Assembly (NCBI RefSeq): GCF_002159625.1
Contig: NZ_NFIZ01000010.1
Location: 1-64,000 of the forward strand
Direction of reading: 5' to 3'
DNA length: 64,000 bases
Origin: Olsenella sp. An285
GTDB lineage: Bacteria; Actinomycetota; Coriobacteriia; Coriobacteriales; Atopobiaceae
Below the pieces are notes generated by a model. That model searched no databases, was not told the origin of the DNA, and worked only from the letters and a program-made list of their open reading frames with translations. A program made the translations under genes and the position numbers. Shown one piece after another: positions 16,295 through 25,586 of the stretch; position 1 is the first letter of the stretch; each line of letters opens with the position of its first letter.

Positions 16295-17151
16295 CAGGCC
16301 CTCGCCTCTTCCCCTTGGTCGTTTGCGAGCGCGCCTTCCGGCCACGCCCACGGGCGCTCCCCCATCACGGCGAGGGCGCCGTGCCTGCCGCACCTGCCGC
16401 CCTCTGCCCTGTACGAGAAGAACCTGTGGGTGGCGCTCGCCGTGGAGACGTCCGCCGCCTCGATGCGCCCCGGCTCCACGCCCGCGGCCTCGAGCGCCGA
16501 GACGACGGCGAACTCGAGGTCGAGGTGACGCCCGTCGAGGGCGACCCCGTCGCCGAAGGCGTCCACGAACCGCCCGAGGAGCTCCTCGGAGACCTCGTAG
16601 TCCGCCGCCTTGATGTGGGGTCCCACGTAGGCACGAAGCTCGCTGGGGCCGCAGCCCGTCTCGGCCACGAGCGCGCGGGCAGCCTTCTCGGAGATGCGGG
16701 CGATCGTGCCGCGCCACCCCGAGTGAGCCACCGCAAAGCCGCCGGGGCACGTGATGACGACGGGCACGCAGTCCGCGAAACAGAGAAGGACGGGCACGTT
16801 CGCAGCCGTGCAGACCACCGCGTCGGCGCCGGCCGCCGCCTCGTCGCGGGCGGCCTCGAGCTCGCCTGCGGCGGCGGAGCGCACGAGGACGACGTGATCG
16901 CCGTGCACCTGCTTGGGGCAGACCAGGCGGTCCTCGAGGCCCGCGGCCCCGATCGCCGCGAGCGCGCGGAGGCGGTTCTCCCTGACGGAGGCCTCATCGT
17001 CGCCGCACGAGGCGCCGAGGTTGAGGCTCTCGTACGGCGCGGCGGAGACGCCGCCCGTCCTCTCCGTGAACGCGAGCGCGACGTGACCCGCCGGCTCGCT
17101 TGCCGAGAGCAGGGTCACGTCGCCCGCGCGGTATCTCGCCAGAGGGCGCAT
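16294..17151 (-). CDS. pgeF: PgeF/YfiH family purine nucleoside phosphorylase-like (laccase-domain) protein
   Basis: A 285-residue protein of the multicopper-polyphenol-oxidase-like family. Members have adenosine or inosine phosphorylase and deaminase activity, or edit peptidoglycan precursors. The three zinc ligands are present: His83 in KQVHGDHV, Cys128 in FADCVPVV and His143 in VAHSGWRG. The common GPxIGPCCYEV segment reads GPHIKAADYEV, lacking the Cys pair. It lies between ftsZ and yggS, the usual dcw position, two bases after the ftsZ stop. Confidence 0.9.
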   Translation of the reverse strand: MRPLARYRAGDVTLLSASEPAGHVALAFTERTGGVSAAPYESLNLGASCGDDEASVRENRLRALAAIGAAGLEDRLVCPKQVHGDHVVLVRSAAAGELEAARDEAAAGADAVVCTAANVPVLLCFADCVPVVITCPGGFAVAHSGWRGTIARISEKAARALVAETGCGPSELRAYVGPHIKAADYEVSEELLGRFVDAFGDGVALDGRHLDLEFAVVSALEAAGVEPGRIEAADVSTASATHRFFSYRAEGGRCGRHGALAVMGERPWAWPEGALANDQGEEARA

Positions 17152-17153
17152 CG

Positions 17154-18296
17154 CTAGAGGCGGCTGCGCTTCAGGAACTCAGGGATGTCGAACTCCTTGT
17201 CGTTGGACGAGGAGCCGCCGCGGCTCGAGGGGGCGGCGGAGGAGCCGGCCGTGCGGGAGGAGCCGCGAGAGGCGCTCGGGCGGCTCGGGGCGGACGGGCG
17301 CGACACCGTCATGGTGGGCAGCGCCTGCTGGACGGTGGAGTCGGAGAAGCCGGTGGCGATGACGGTCACGCGCACCTGGTCGCCGAGGGACTCGTCCACG
17401 ACGGTGCCGAAGATGATCGTGGCCTCGGGGTCGACGTTCTGGGCCACGAGGTCGGCGGCGTCGTTGATCTCCTGGATGCCAAGGTCCTTGTTGCCGGCGA
17501 TGGAGAGCAGGACGCGCGTGGCACCCTCGATGGAGCCCTCGAGCAGACGGCTGGAGATGGCCTCCTCGGCGGCGTCCGTGGCGCGGTTGTCGCCGGAGGC
17601 GGTGCCGATGCCCATCATCGCGGTGCCGGAGTCCTTCATGATGGTGCAGACGTCGGCGAAGTCGAGGTTGATGAGGCCCGGGACGGTGATGAGGTCCGTG
17701 ATGCCCTGGGTGCCCTGGCACAGGACGTCGTCGGCCATGCGGAAGGCCTCGAGCATGGTGGTCTTCTTCTCGGAGAGGTCGAGCAGGCGGTCGTTGGGGA
17801 TCACGATGAGCGTGTCGACGTTCTCGGAGAGGGTCTTGATGCCCTCGATGGCGGAGGAGTAGCGCTTGCGGCCCTCGAAGCTGAAGGGCTTGGTGACGAC
17901 GCCAACGGTGAGCGCGCCGATGTCGTTCTTGGCGATGTCGGCGACAACGGGGGCAGCGCCGGTGCCGGTGCCGCCGCCCTCGCCCGCGGTGATGAAGACC
18001 ATGTCGGAGCCGGCGAGCGCCTGCTTGATCTCGTCGCGCGTGTCCTCGGCGGCCTCCTTGCCCACCTCGGGGTTGGCGCCGGCGCCGAGGCCCTTGGTGA
18101 TGTCGGTGCCGATGTGGACCTTGATGTCGGCATCGGAGATGGCGAGCGCCTGGGCGTCGGTGTTCACGGCGACGAACTCGACACCGCGGATTCCCTCCTC
18201 GATCATGCGGTTGACGGCGTTGGTTCCGCCTCCGCCCACGCCCACGACCTTGATCACGGCGAGATAGTTGCTGAGGGTGTCGGTGTCTTTGATCAT
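17154..18296 (-). CDS. ftsZ: Cell division GTPase FtsZ
   Basis: Tubulin-like GTPase that forms the Z ring. 380 residues. The nucleotide motif [10 protein letters not shown] is at residues 106-115; [10 protein letters not shown] (19-28) and the T7 loop with NLDFADV are also present. The Ser/Arg/Pro-rich linker (about 320-365) ends in the conserved tail [11 protein letters not shown] that binds SepF and other partners. The ATG at 18296 was chosen over an upstream in-frame start because GAGGAGG lies seven bases before it. A 229-base untranslated region with repeats separates it from ftsQ, so it may have its own promoter. Confidence 0.97.
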   Translation of the reverse strand: MIKDTDTLSNYLAVIKVVGVGGGGTNAVNRMIEEGIRGVEFVAVNTDAQALAISDADIKVHIGTDITKGLGAGANPEVGKEAAEDTRDEIKQALAGSDMVFITAGEGGGTGTGAAPVVADIAKNDIGALTVGVVTKPFSFEGRKRYSSAIEGIKTLSENVDTLIVIPNDRLLDLSEKKTTMLEAFRMADDVLCQGTQGITDLITVPGLINLDFADVCTIMKDSGTAMMGIGTASGDNRATDAAEEAISSRLLEGSIEGATRVLLSIAGNKDLGIQEINDAADLVAQNVDPEATIIFGTVVDESLGDQVRVTVIATGFSDSTVQQALPTMTVSRPSAPSRPSASRGSSRTAGSSAAPSSRGGSSSNDKEFDIPEFLKRSRL

Positions 18297-18525
18297 CGTG
18301 TCCTCCTCAAAGGGGCCTTGCTGCGTATGCTTGCGACTTTTTCTTCCGTGCCCCATCCAGGCGCCGGCAGAAACCCTAAAGCTCAGGTTTACGTCAACGC
18401 TTCAGATTAAGCGAGGTATCTTGGCACACTTGAGGGTCGTCCGTCAAACGATTTGTCGAAATCGTGAAGTTGGCAGGTAGAAGCTATCGTTCTTCTCGGC
18501 GTGCGGGACTTGAGGGTGGACTCCT
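18297..18525. repeat. ftsZ upstream region with ACTTGAGGGT repeats and a hairpin
   Basis: ACTTGAGGGT appears at about 18428-18437 and 18509-18518, and once more at 31.88 kb. A 7-bp hairpin ACGATTT-gtcg-AAATCGT lies at 18448-18465. A GAGAAGAAC word is inverted at 18489-18497. TTGACG elements on the minus strand (18447-18442 and 18397-18392) could be -35 boxes, but neither has a good -10 at normal spacing. Confidence 0.5.
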
Positions 18526-20025
18526 CTACTCCCAGGAGCCGTCCTGGGACGCGTCCTCCCCGCCCGAACCCTCAAGGTTGCCCTCACCGGAGCCGTCGTC
18601 GGCGTAGCCGGAGTCCCCGGAGTCGGTGCCGTCGCCGTCGGTGCCCTCCGAGCCGTCGCCCTGGGAGTCGGTGCCCTGGGCCCCCTCGCCCGAGCCCTCG
18701 TCTCCGGAGCCGCCCTCGCCCGATCCGTCGCCGGAGGCGTCCTGTCCCGGCTCGAGGAGGGAGACCACGCCCGAGCCCGCCTCGACGTTGTCGGAGGACA
18801 CGGGGCGCACCGCGGGGCTGGAGACAACCCTCACGTTGATGTAGGTGACCGACCCCTCGGGCATCTCGGCGAGGGTCTCCGTGACGATCTGCTCCTTCGC
18901 GGAGATGTCCGTCGGGGAGCCCAGGAGCACCTCCACCCCGTTGTAGAGGGTGCAGGCGATGCTGTCCTCCGCGGGTGCGGAGTAGCACGCCACCTGGTTG
19001 GCAAAGGAGTCCGAGAAGCCGTCACGGAACTTCTGCACCGCCTCGAGGACGCCGTCCGTGGCCTTGGAGCCCGCAACCGGCGAGACGCTCGCCGGGACGT
19101 CCGTGATGAGGAGGCACTCGTTGTCGAGGGCTGTGCGCAGGGCGGCGTCGTTCACCGACTGCCCCTCGGCCGGCTCCACGCTCGTGGGCTGGATCCACAC
19201 CCCGGCGTCACCGAGGTACCAGGCGACCGAGCCCGCGTTCATGACCACGAGGGCGTCGATGTTCTGCTCGATGACGTTGATCTTCAGGGTGTGCGGGAAG
19301 ATTCGCTCGAACGTGACGTCCGCGACCCAGGGGTCCTTGAGGAGCCCCTCCTTGATCGCCTGCTCGTCAAGGTTGAGCAGGGTCGAGCCAACGGGCACGC
19401 TGACGAGGTTCTGCAGGTCCGCCTCGGTGACGTGCTCGGTGGGCTCCACCTGGACCGACTCGACCGAGAAGACCGAGGAGTTCCGGAGCGCGAAGAAGGC
19501 GACGGCCAGTGCGAGCGCGACTGCAACCAGGACGCCGGCCACGATTCCGGCGACGCGAAGAATCTGCCCGCGCTGATAGCGCTGCCTCCGCTCGGCACCG
19601 CCCGCCGGCCGCCTGGTCCCCGACGCGCCGCGCCTGCGCGAGGACACGGCGCTCGCGGCGCGCTCGAGAAACGCCGGGCGATCGGCGGAGACCGACGCCG
19701 CCTGGGAGCCCACGGTCGAGCCGATTGCACTCGTGGCGGGGGTCTTGAGGCGCTTGGAGGGCTTCTGCTTGACGGCGGCGGGCTTCGCGGACTGTGCCGG
19801 CTTGGCGGCGGAGCCCACCATCGTGAGCTTGGGTGCCTTCGCGGGCTTGGGCGCCTTGGGCGCCTTGGCGGGCTTTGCGGCCTTGGGGACCTTGGCAGGC
19901 TTGGGCGCCTTAGCGGGCTTGGCCGACGCCGCCCGCTTGGGGGCGAGCGACGCGGACGGCTTCACCTTGGGGGCGGACCCGCTGCGCTTGCGCGGCGTGG
20001 GGCGCCTGCTCTGATCCTTGGCCAT
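18526..20025 (-). CDS. ftsQ: FtsQ/DivIB-type division protein with POTRA domain
   Basis: A 499-residue single-pass membrane protein of the septal FtsQLB complex. The first 150 residues are cytoplasmic and extremely basic. Residues 37-66 are built from Ala-Lys-Pro units (AKAPKPAKVPKAA type). A membrane helix (about 156-180) is followed by a POTRA domain (about 184-255, with VQVEPTEHVTEADLQNLV) and the FtsQ beta domain. From about 430 to the end is an acidic Gly/Ser/Asp/Glu-rich tail. The basic head and acidic tail make it far longer than typical FtsQ (about 250-300). The ATG at 20025 is eight bases after the murB stop. Confidence 0.88.
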   Translation of the reverse strand: MAKDQSRRPTPRKRSGSAPKVKPSASLAPKRAASAKPAKAPKPAKVPKAAKPAKAPKAPKPAKAPKLTMVGSAAKPAQSAKPAAVKQKPSKRLKTPATSAIGSTVGSQAASVSADRPAFLERAASAVSSRRRGASGTRRPAGGAERRQRYQRGQILRVAGIVAGVLVAVALALAVAFFALRNSSVFSVESVQVEPTEHVTEADLQNLVSVPVGSTLLNLDEQAIKEGLLKDPWVADVTFERIFPHTLKINVIEQNIDALVVMNAGSVAWYLGDAGVWIQPTSVEPAEGQSVNDAALRTALDNECLLITDVPASVSPVAGSKATDGVLEAVQKFRDGFSDSFANQVACYSAPAEDSIACTLYNGVEVLLGSPTDISAKEQIVTETLAEMPEGSVTYINVRVVSSPAVRPVSSDNVEAGSGVVSLLEPGQDASGDGSGEGGSGDEGSGEGAQGTDSQGDGSEGTDGDGTDSGDSGYADDGSGEGNLEGSGGEDASQDGSWE

Positions 20026-20033
20026 GGCTCGGC

Positions 20034-20948
20034 TCACGCCCCGAAGCCGAGGAGCTTGACCTCGCAGGCGAGGTCGATCCCGTATGCGGAGCGAACCGCC
20101 TCGTGGGCCCGACCGATGAGCGTGATGACGTCGGCGGCGGTGGCTCCGCCGAGGTTGACGATGAAGTTGGCGTGCTCCTCGGAGATCTGGGCCCCTCCCT
20201 CGCGCTGCCCCTTGAGGCCGCAGGACTCGATGAGGGCCCCGACCGACTGGTCGGGCGGGTTGCGGAACACCGACCCGCAGCTGGGGACGCCGAACGGCTG
20301 GGACTCGCGGCGGCGGCGGAGCCGCTCCTCCATGTCCGCCGCGATGGCCTCGCGGGTGGAGGGCGCAAGCTCGAGGGTCGCCTCGAGGATGATCTCCGAG
20401 GTGGGGATGGAGGTGAAGCGGTAGCCCCACTCGATGTCGGAGGCCTCGTAGCGGTGAAGCCCCTTGCCCGGGCGCAGGACCACGACGTCGCGCACGACCG
20501 AGCCGATCCACTCGCGCCGCGTGCCCGCGTTCATCGAGAGGGCGCCGCCCACGGTGCCCGGTATGCCCACGCAGGGCTCCAGGCCGGAGAGCCCGGCCTT
20601 CATGGCCTCGTTCACGACCTTGGAGAGCACGGCGCCCGCGCCCACGGTGAGCGTGCCGTCCTCGCCGAGCGAGGTCCGGGAGAACTCGCCGTCGAGCACG
20701 ATGACGCAGCCGTCGTAGCCCTTGTCGGAGACCAGGAGGTTGGAGCCCTTCCCCAGGATGACCCAGTCCACCCCCTCGTCCTCGAGGACCTGGATGGTCC
20801 TCACGAGCGCGGGGTAGCTGTGCACGGAGGCAAAGAGCGCCGCGGGTCCGCCGATGCGGTAGCTCGTGTGGCGCAGCATGCGCTCGTCACGCCTGACGTC
20901 GGCGTCGACGGCTCCGGAGAGGGTCATGTACGCGTTGAAGACGCTCAA
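20034..20948 (-). CDS. murB: UDP-N-acetylenolpyruvoylglucosamine reductase
   Basis: FAD enzyme that reduces UDP-GlcNAc-enolpyruvate to UDP-MurNAc with NADPH. 304 residues, short (type II) form. Motifs seen: HTSYRIGGPA (27-36), LGKGSNLLVSD (65-75), GIPGTVGGALSMNAG and the catalytic serine region PSCGSVFRNP, with the terminal catalytic Glu region ISEEHANFIVN. It lies three bases after murC and before ftsQ. Confidence 0.95.
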   Translation of the reverse strand: MSVFNAYMTLSGAVDADVRRDERMLRHTSYRIGGPAALFASVHSYPALVRTIQVLEDEGVDWVILGKGSNLLVSDKGYDGCVIVLDGEFSRTSLGEDGTLTVGAGAVLSKVVNEAMKAGLSGLEPCVGIPGTVGGALSMNAGTRREWIGSVVRDVVVLRPGKGLHRYEASDIEWGYRFTSIPTSEIILEATLELAPSTREAIAADMEERLRRRRESQPFGVPSCGSVFRNPPDQSVGALIESCGLKGQREGGAQISEEHANFIVNLGGATAADVITLIGRAHEAVRSAYGIDLACEVKLLGFGA

Positions 20949-20951
20949 GTG

Positions 20952-22367
20952 CTACCGCCCCTCGCGCTCGCGCATGGCGGCGATGAACGCCGGGCCCAGC
21001 GAGGTGACGTCGCCCGCGCCCTGCGTGATGAGCAGGTCACCGGGACGCACGAGGTCGCAGAGGTCCTCGATGAGACGCCTCCTGTTGGGGACGTAGGCCA
21101 CGTCGCAGACGTTGCCCACGTGGCGCACGGACTCCACCACCGTTTTGCCGGAGACCCCGGGAACGGGCATCTCCCCGGCGGGGAAGACGTCCATCACGCG
21201 AAGGACGTCGGCGGAGTCGAAGGCGTGGCCGAACTCGGCGGCGAGCGCCTGGGTGCGGCTGTAGCGGTGCGGCTGGAAGACGCAGACGATGCGGTTGAAC
21301 TGCAGGTCCGCCGCGGCGCCCAGCGTGGCGGCGATCTCCGTGGGGTGGTGGCCGTAGTCGTCGACCACGGTCACGCCGGCGACGTCGCCCACGTGCGTGA
21401 AGCGGCGGCGGGCACCCTTGAACTGGGAGAGCCCCGCGGCAGCCGCCTCGACGTCGAGACCGAGGGCGTCGGCCACGGCAATGGCGGCGGTGGCGTTGGA
21501 CATGTTGTGGCGCCCGGGGTTGGAGCTGATGGTCACGTGCACGCTCCTCTCGCCCGGGAGACGCACGGAGAAGCTGCTCGCGAGCTTGTGGTGGCTCTCC
21601 TCCGGGACGCAGACGTAGTCACAGGACTCGTCGAAGCCGTAGGTGAGCACGCGCATGCCCGTGGAGCGGGCGAGCTCCACGTAGCGCGGGACGTCTCCGT
21701 TGATGATGACGGTGCCGTCCTCCCCCACAAGGCTCATGAACGTGCAGAAGGTCTTCTCGATGTTCTCGAGCGTGCCGTAGTGGTCGAGGTGATCCGCCTC
21801 GATGTTGGTGACCACCACGACGTTGGGGTTGAGGTAGAGGAAGGAGCCGTCGGACTCGTCGGCCTCGCAGACGAAGTGCTCGCCGGAGCCGTTGCGCCCG
21901 TTGGTGTCGTAGCCCTCCACCACGCCGCCGATGAGGAAGGACGGGTCGAGCCCCATCTTGTCCAGCATGGTGGCGACCATCGAGGACGTGGTGGTCTTGC
22001 CGTGCGTGCCCGCCACGGCAACGGTGCGCTGCGTGCCGGAGAGCCAGGAGAGCATCTTGGCGCGCGGCCAGATGGGGATGCCCAGCTCGCGCGCGCGGAT
22101 GACCTCGGGGTTGGTGTCCGGGATGGCAGTGGAGGTCACCACCACCTGCGGGTTCGCTGCGTCGATGGTGGCGGCCGCGTGGCCCACGGTCACGTCGATG
22201 CCCGCCGCCTCGAGCTCGCGCACGTAGTGGGAGTTCTTGAGGTCGGACCCCGTGACCTTGCAGCCGCGCTCGTGGAGCACGAGCGCAATGCCGCTCATGC
22301 CAGCGCCGCCGATGCCAATGAAGTGGGCACTCGTGACGTTCTCAATCTCCGCGTTCTTCTCGACCAT
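20952..22367 (-). CDS. murC: UDP-N-acetylmuramate--L-alanine ligase
   Basis: Mur ligase that adds L-Ala to UDP-MurNAc using ATP. 471 residues. The N-terminal Rossmann motif is FIGIGGAGMSGIA (about 15-27), the ATP loop VAGTHGKTTTSS, the central EADESDGSF and the C-terminal DDYGHHPTEI and FQPHRYSRT. The ATG at 22367 is preceded by a 506-base gap with repeats and a candidate promoter, so murC may begin a second transcription unit within the dcw cluster. Confidence 0.97.
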   Translation of the reverse strand: MVEKNAEIENVTSAHFIGIGGAGMSGIALVLHERGCKVTGSDLKNSHYVRELEAAGIDVTVGHAAATIDAANPQVVVTSTAIPDTNPEVIRARELGIPIWPRAKMLSWLSGTQRTVAVAGTHGKTTTSSMVATMLDKMGLDPSFLIGGVVEGYDTNGRNGSGEHFVCEADESDGSFLYLNPNVVVVTNIEADHLDHYGTLENIEKTFCTFMSLVGEDGTVIINGDVPRYVELARSTGMRVLTYGFDESCDYVCVPEESHHKLASSFSVRLPGERSVHVTISSNPGRHNMSNATAAIAVADALGLDVEAAAAGLSQFKGARRRFTHVGDVAGVTVVDDYGHHPTEIAATLGAAADLQFNRIVCVFQPHRYSRTQALAAEFGHAFDSADVLRVMDVFPAGEMPVPGVSGKTVVESVRHVGNVCDVAYVPNRRRLIEDLCDLVRPGDLLITQGAGDVTSLGPAFIAAMREREGR

Positions 22368-22386
22368 GAGACCGCTTTCTACGTGG

Positions 22387-22415
22387 CGTATCGTGCGTCC
22401 TCTAATGTATCTCAA
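22387..22415 (-). promoter_or_regulatory. Candidate promoter of murC
   Basis: On the minus strand TTGAGA (22415-22410) and GATACG (22392-22387) are 17 bases apart, 20 bases before the murC start. Confidence 0.4.
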
Positions 22416-22873
22416 ATCGGGCGCCACCACGCAGGCTCCGCACAAATCGCGCGAGCGAGACGGGGCCTCAACCGGCGTTTTGGACGCCTGTGGACGGGGC
22501 CGGCTGAGGAGACGCGCGTCACGCCCGTGGGGGGCACCGCTCTCCCGACCGCCCCCTCTCGCCGGGGCGACCTTCGCACACCCCGACTGCCCTTCTCGCC
22601 GGGGAGGCACGCGCTTCCCGCAGAAGCGCGAGAGCGTGGCCGCACTCATGGGTGCGGGCCAGAAGTGCGGGCATCATGACGTGTTACGTCTGTCAAGTGC
22701 CGGCAACCTCTCGGGCGCCGTTCGCAAGTGCGCGCCACAGGTGCGAGCCGGACCGCACCCGCGCGATTAAGCGAGAAGTGCGCGGCGTCTCCCGGTGGAT
22801 GCCGAGAAGTGCGGGGCGGGCTCTCTGCCGAGGGGCGAGAAGGGCGTGGGACGCTGGCGAGAAGGACGAAGCG
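22416..22873. repeat. Repeat-rich gap between murG and murC
   Basis: This stretch inside the dcw cluster has no credible gene. It holds a CGCGCTTC/GAAGCGCG hairpin (22610-22630) and a CGCACTCATGGGTGCG palindrome (22641-22656), a relative of the 4.5-kb repeat. A GACGT-gtt-ACGTC dyad is at 22678-22690. Several CGAGAAG words followed by TGCG, GGCG or GACG lie at 22779-22855. Such a long gap between murG and murC is unusual for a cluster that is otherwise tightly packed. Confidence 0.55.
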
Positions 22874-24001
22874 CTAGCCCGCGCAGACGGCCTCCACCTG
22901 GTCGGCGAGGGCTGCCGCGGCGCGCGCCTGCCCCAGGCCGCGGGCGCACTCGCGCATGCGCTCGCGGCGCGCCGGGTCGTCCACGAGGCCCAGGAGCTCC
23001 TGGGCGAAGACGGGCTCGTCGATCTTGTCGTCGGCAAGAAGGACGGCCGCACCCGCGTCCACGAGGTAGCGCGCGTTGGTGGTCTGGTGGTCTGCCGTGG
23101 CGTGCGGGTAGGGCACGAGCAGGCTCGGCACGTCGAGGGCCGCGATCTCCGCGATGGAGGACGCGCCGGCGCGAGAGAGCACGAGGTCTGCGGCGGCAAG
23201 GGCCTCGCCCATGTTGGAGATGTAGGGCATGACGCGCCAGCGCAGCTGCTCCTCGGGCGTGAGCGCGAGGGCCGAGACGGTCTCGTCGAAGCCGTCCGCA
23301 CCGGTGGAGTGCACCACGACGAGCCCCTCGCGGGAGAGGAGCTCGCCCTTGAGGCGGCAGACGCCCTCGTTGATGTGGGCCGCCCCGAGCGAGCCGCCAA
23401 AGACGAGGAGCATGGTCTCGCCGGGCTCCACGCCAAAGGCCGCGCGCCCCGCCTCGCGGCTCGCGGAGGTCACGCTCCTGCGCACCGGGTTGCCCGTGAG
23501 CACCACCGTGCGCGCGGGGCGCTTGGCGCGCTCGAAGACCTCGCGCGCGGCGGGAACGGAGATGCACACCGCCTCCGCGTGGGGGGCGAGCGCCTTGTTG
23601 GCGAGGCCGGGCACGGAGTTCTGCTCGTGCAGGAGGTAGGGCACGCCGGCCTTGTGGCAGCAGTTGAGAAGCGGCATCTCCACGTAGGCTCCGAAGCCTA
23701 TGGCCACGTCGGGGACGCCCTTCTCAGAGAAGAGCCGCGCGATCTGAGACTGCGCGCGGCGCATGCGCGAGAGCGACGAGACGAGCGTCCAGGGGCGCGC
23801 GCGGTCGAAGCCGCTCACCACCACCGGCACGAGCTCGAAGCCCGCCTCGGGGACGAGCCTCCCCTCGAGCTTCGCCGTCTGCCCGAAGAACCTCACGTGG
23901 TGGCCGCGGTCGCGCAGCTCCTCTGCCAGGGCGAGCGCCGGGTTGATGTGCCCCGCCGTTCCGCCCGCCGCGATGGCGACCTCGAGGTGTTCGCGTGCCA
24001 T
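22874..24001 (-). CDS. murG: UDP-GlcNAc:lipid I N-acetylglucosaminyltransferase
   Basis: Peripheral membrane glycosyltransferase that makes lipid II from lipid I. 375 residues in two Rossmann domains. The N-terminal G-loop AAGGTAGHINPALALAEEL is at residues 11-29. A second loop, FGGSLGAAHIN, and the donor-binding RAGASSIAEIAALDVPSLLVP follow. It lies about 50 bases after ftsW, as in most dcw clusters. Confidence 0.96.
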   Translation of the reverse strand: MAREHLEVAIAAGGTAGHINPALALAEELRDRGHHVRFFGQTAKLEGRLVPEAGFELVPVVVSGFDRARPWTLVSSLSRMRRAQSQIARLFSEKGVPDVAIGFGAYVEMPLLNCCHKAGVPYLLHEQNSVPGLANKALAPHAEAVCISVPAAREVFERAKRPARTVVLTGNPVRRSVTSASREAGRAAFGVEPGETMLLVFGGSLGAAHINEGVCRLKGELLSREGLVVVHSTGADGFDETVSALALTPEEQLRWRVMPYISNMGEALAAADLVLSRAGASSIAEIAALDVPSLLVPYPHATADHQTTNARYLVDAGAAVLLADDKIDEPVFAQELLGLVDDPARRERMRECARGLGQARAAAALADQVEAVCAG

Positions 24002-24052
24002 GTGTCCCCCTGTCTAGTGTTTTCCGTACTTCCGTGAACGGCGTTCGGGACG

Positions 24053-25585
24053 CTACCTCCTCCGGCCGCCACCCCTGCCGCCGCCGCGCAGGCGGTCGGT
24101 CGCGCTGGGCCCGAGGTCGATGCGCCTCCTGCCGTTGGAGTCCGTGGTGGTGCGCCCCTTGGGCGCCCCGCCGCGGCCGGAGCCCCCCCGCGAGCCGGAG
24201 CCCCGGGAGCCGCCGCTCATCACCGTGAAGCCGCGACGCGGGCCCGAGGCCTCCCCTCTCCCGCCCGAGCCGGCGCGTCCGCGCGTCGCCGAGGAGCCGC
24301 GCGCGGAGCGGGGCACGGGCTCGCCCACGAGGGACAGCCCGCCGTCCTCCGGGACCCCGTCCATCTGCCAGGAGCGCCGCGCGCTGTCGTAGGCGGTCTC
24401 CGGGAGGTGCGAGTGCACCGAGACGGACACGATCATGCCGGCGATCATGAGGCTCGCCAGGATGGACGTGCCGCCGTACGAGATGAAGGGGATGGGCTTC
24501 CCGGAGAGCGGGAAGATGCCGATGACGCCCGCCACGTTGAGGAGCATCTGGACCACGATGAGCGAGGTGCACCCCGCGGCGATGAGGCGCCCGGCGAGGT
24601 CGGGCGCATGCTGGGCGATCTTGAGCCCCGCCCAGGCAAAGACGGCGAAGCCCGCGAGCATGCCGAGCGTGCCCACCAGGCCGCACTCCTCGCCTATGAC
24701 GGCAAAGATGAAGTCGTTGTAGGCGTAGGGCAGGTACGAGTACTTCTGGCGGGAGAAGCCTATCCCCACGCCAAAGAGGCCTCCCGACCCAAAGGCGTAG
24801 AAGCCCTGGATGAGCTGGTAGCCCGCCCCGTAGGGGTCCGCCCACGGGTCGAACATCGTAAGGAAGCGCTGGCGCGAGTAGTCGTCCTTGAGGGAGAGTC
24901 CCAGAAACGCCACCACACCCAGGATGAGAAAGCCCAGGATGATGTGCTTGGGCACGCCGGCGAGGTAGGCCATGAGCACGATGGTGATGCCCAGGACCAT
25001 GGTGGTGCCCTTGTCCGGCTGCATGATGATGAGCAGGACGGGCAGGCCCACGCCCACGGCCATGAGCTTGATGAACTCGTCCCAGCGAAGCGTCCCCTCG
25101 TCGAAGTAGCGCTCCGCCAGGCTCGCCGCCGTGAGCACGATGGAGAGCTTGGCGAACTCCGACGGCTGTATCTGGAATCCCGCCACCGTGATCCAGCGGT
25201 TGGCGCCGAGGGCGTCGCCGCCGGCGAAGGGCGTGAACACCAGAAGGAGAAGGACGGCCGTCAGGACCCAGATGAGGTTGATGAGGCTGCGGCTCCAGGT
25301 GTGGTAGTCGACCCTGGCTATGACCACGGCGGCGACCACGCCCACCAGCGCCAGGAGCAGCTGCTTCTTGAAGTAGGAGGCGGCGTCGCCGTCCTCGAGA
25401 AGCGCCGTCACCGATGACGACGAGTAGACCATGAGCAGGCCAAAGCCCACGAGGATGGCCGTCACGGCAATGAAGACGAGCCTCGGCCGCATGAAGCGCT
25501 CGGGCACGCCGAAGACGGTCTTGCCCTCCTTTTCCTCCCGGCGCCCGGCGCGGGCGCGGCCCAGGGCGCGAACGGCTGCGGCCAC
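24053..25585 (-). CDS. ftsW: SEDS peptidoglycan glycosyltransferase FtsW
   Basis: Multi-pass SEDS polymerase that builds septal glycan with FtsI. About 510 residues with ten membrane helices. SEDS motifs include GANRWI, QPSEFAKL, DPYGAGYQ and GIFPLSGKPIPFISYGG. The C-terminal 110 residues are a cytoplasmic Arg/Gly/Ser-rich tail (GGSRGSGSRGG type) ending RGGGRGGGRRR, unusual for FtsW. The start is probably GTG at 25585 or 25594; the latter overlaps the murD stop. The ATG at 25492 lacks a ribosome site. The longer frame upstream shadows murD. Confidence 0.92.
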   Translation of the reverse strand: MAAAVRALGRARAGRREEKEGKTVFGVPERFMRPRLVFIAVTAILVGFGLLMVYSSSSVTALLEDGDAASYFKKQLLLALVGVVAAVVIARVDYHTWSRSLINLIWVLTAVLLLLVFTPFAGGDALGANRWITVAGFQIQPSEFAKLSIVLTAASLAERYFDEGTLRWDEFIKLMAVGVGLPVLLIIMQPDKGTTMVLGITIVLMAYLAGVPKHIILGFLILGVVAFLGLSLKDDYSRQRFLTMFDPWADPYGAGYQLIQGFYAFGSGGLFGVGIGFSRQKYSYLPYAYNDFIFAVIGEECGLVGTLGMLAGFAVFAWAGLKIAQHAPDLAGRLIAAGCTSLIVVQMLLNVAGVIGIFPLSGKPIPFISYGGTSILASLMIAGMIVSVSVHSHLPETAYDSARRSWQMDGVPEDGGLSLVGEPVPRSARGSSATRGRAGSGGRGEASGPRRGFTVMSGGSRGSGSRGGSGRGGAPKGRTTTDSNGRRRIDLGPSATDRLRGGGRGGGRRR

Positions 25586-25586
25586 C

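Noticed and set aside
18392-18447. Firm ftsZ promoter call based on TTGACG elements
   Set aside because: Neither -35-like element has a convincing -10 at 16-18 bases, so it was only mentioned in the region entry.
20103-22679. 858-codon plus-strand frame opposite murB and murC
   Set aside because: Same shadow effect; murB and murC motifs on the minus strand are decisive.
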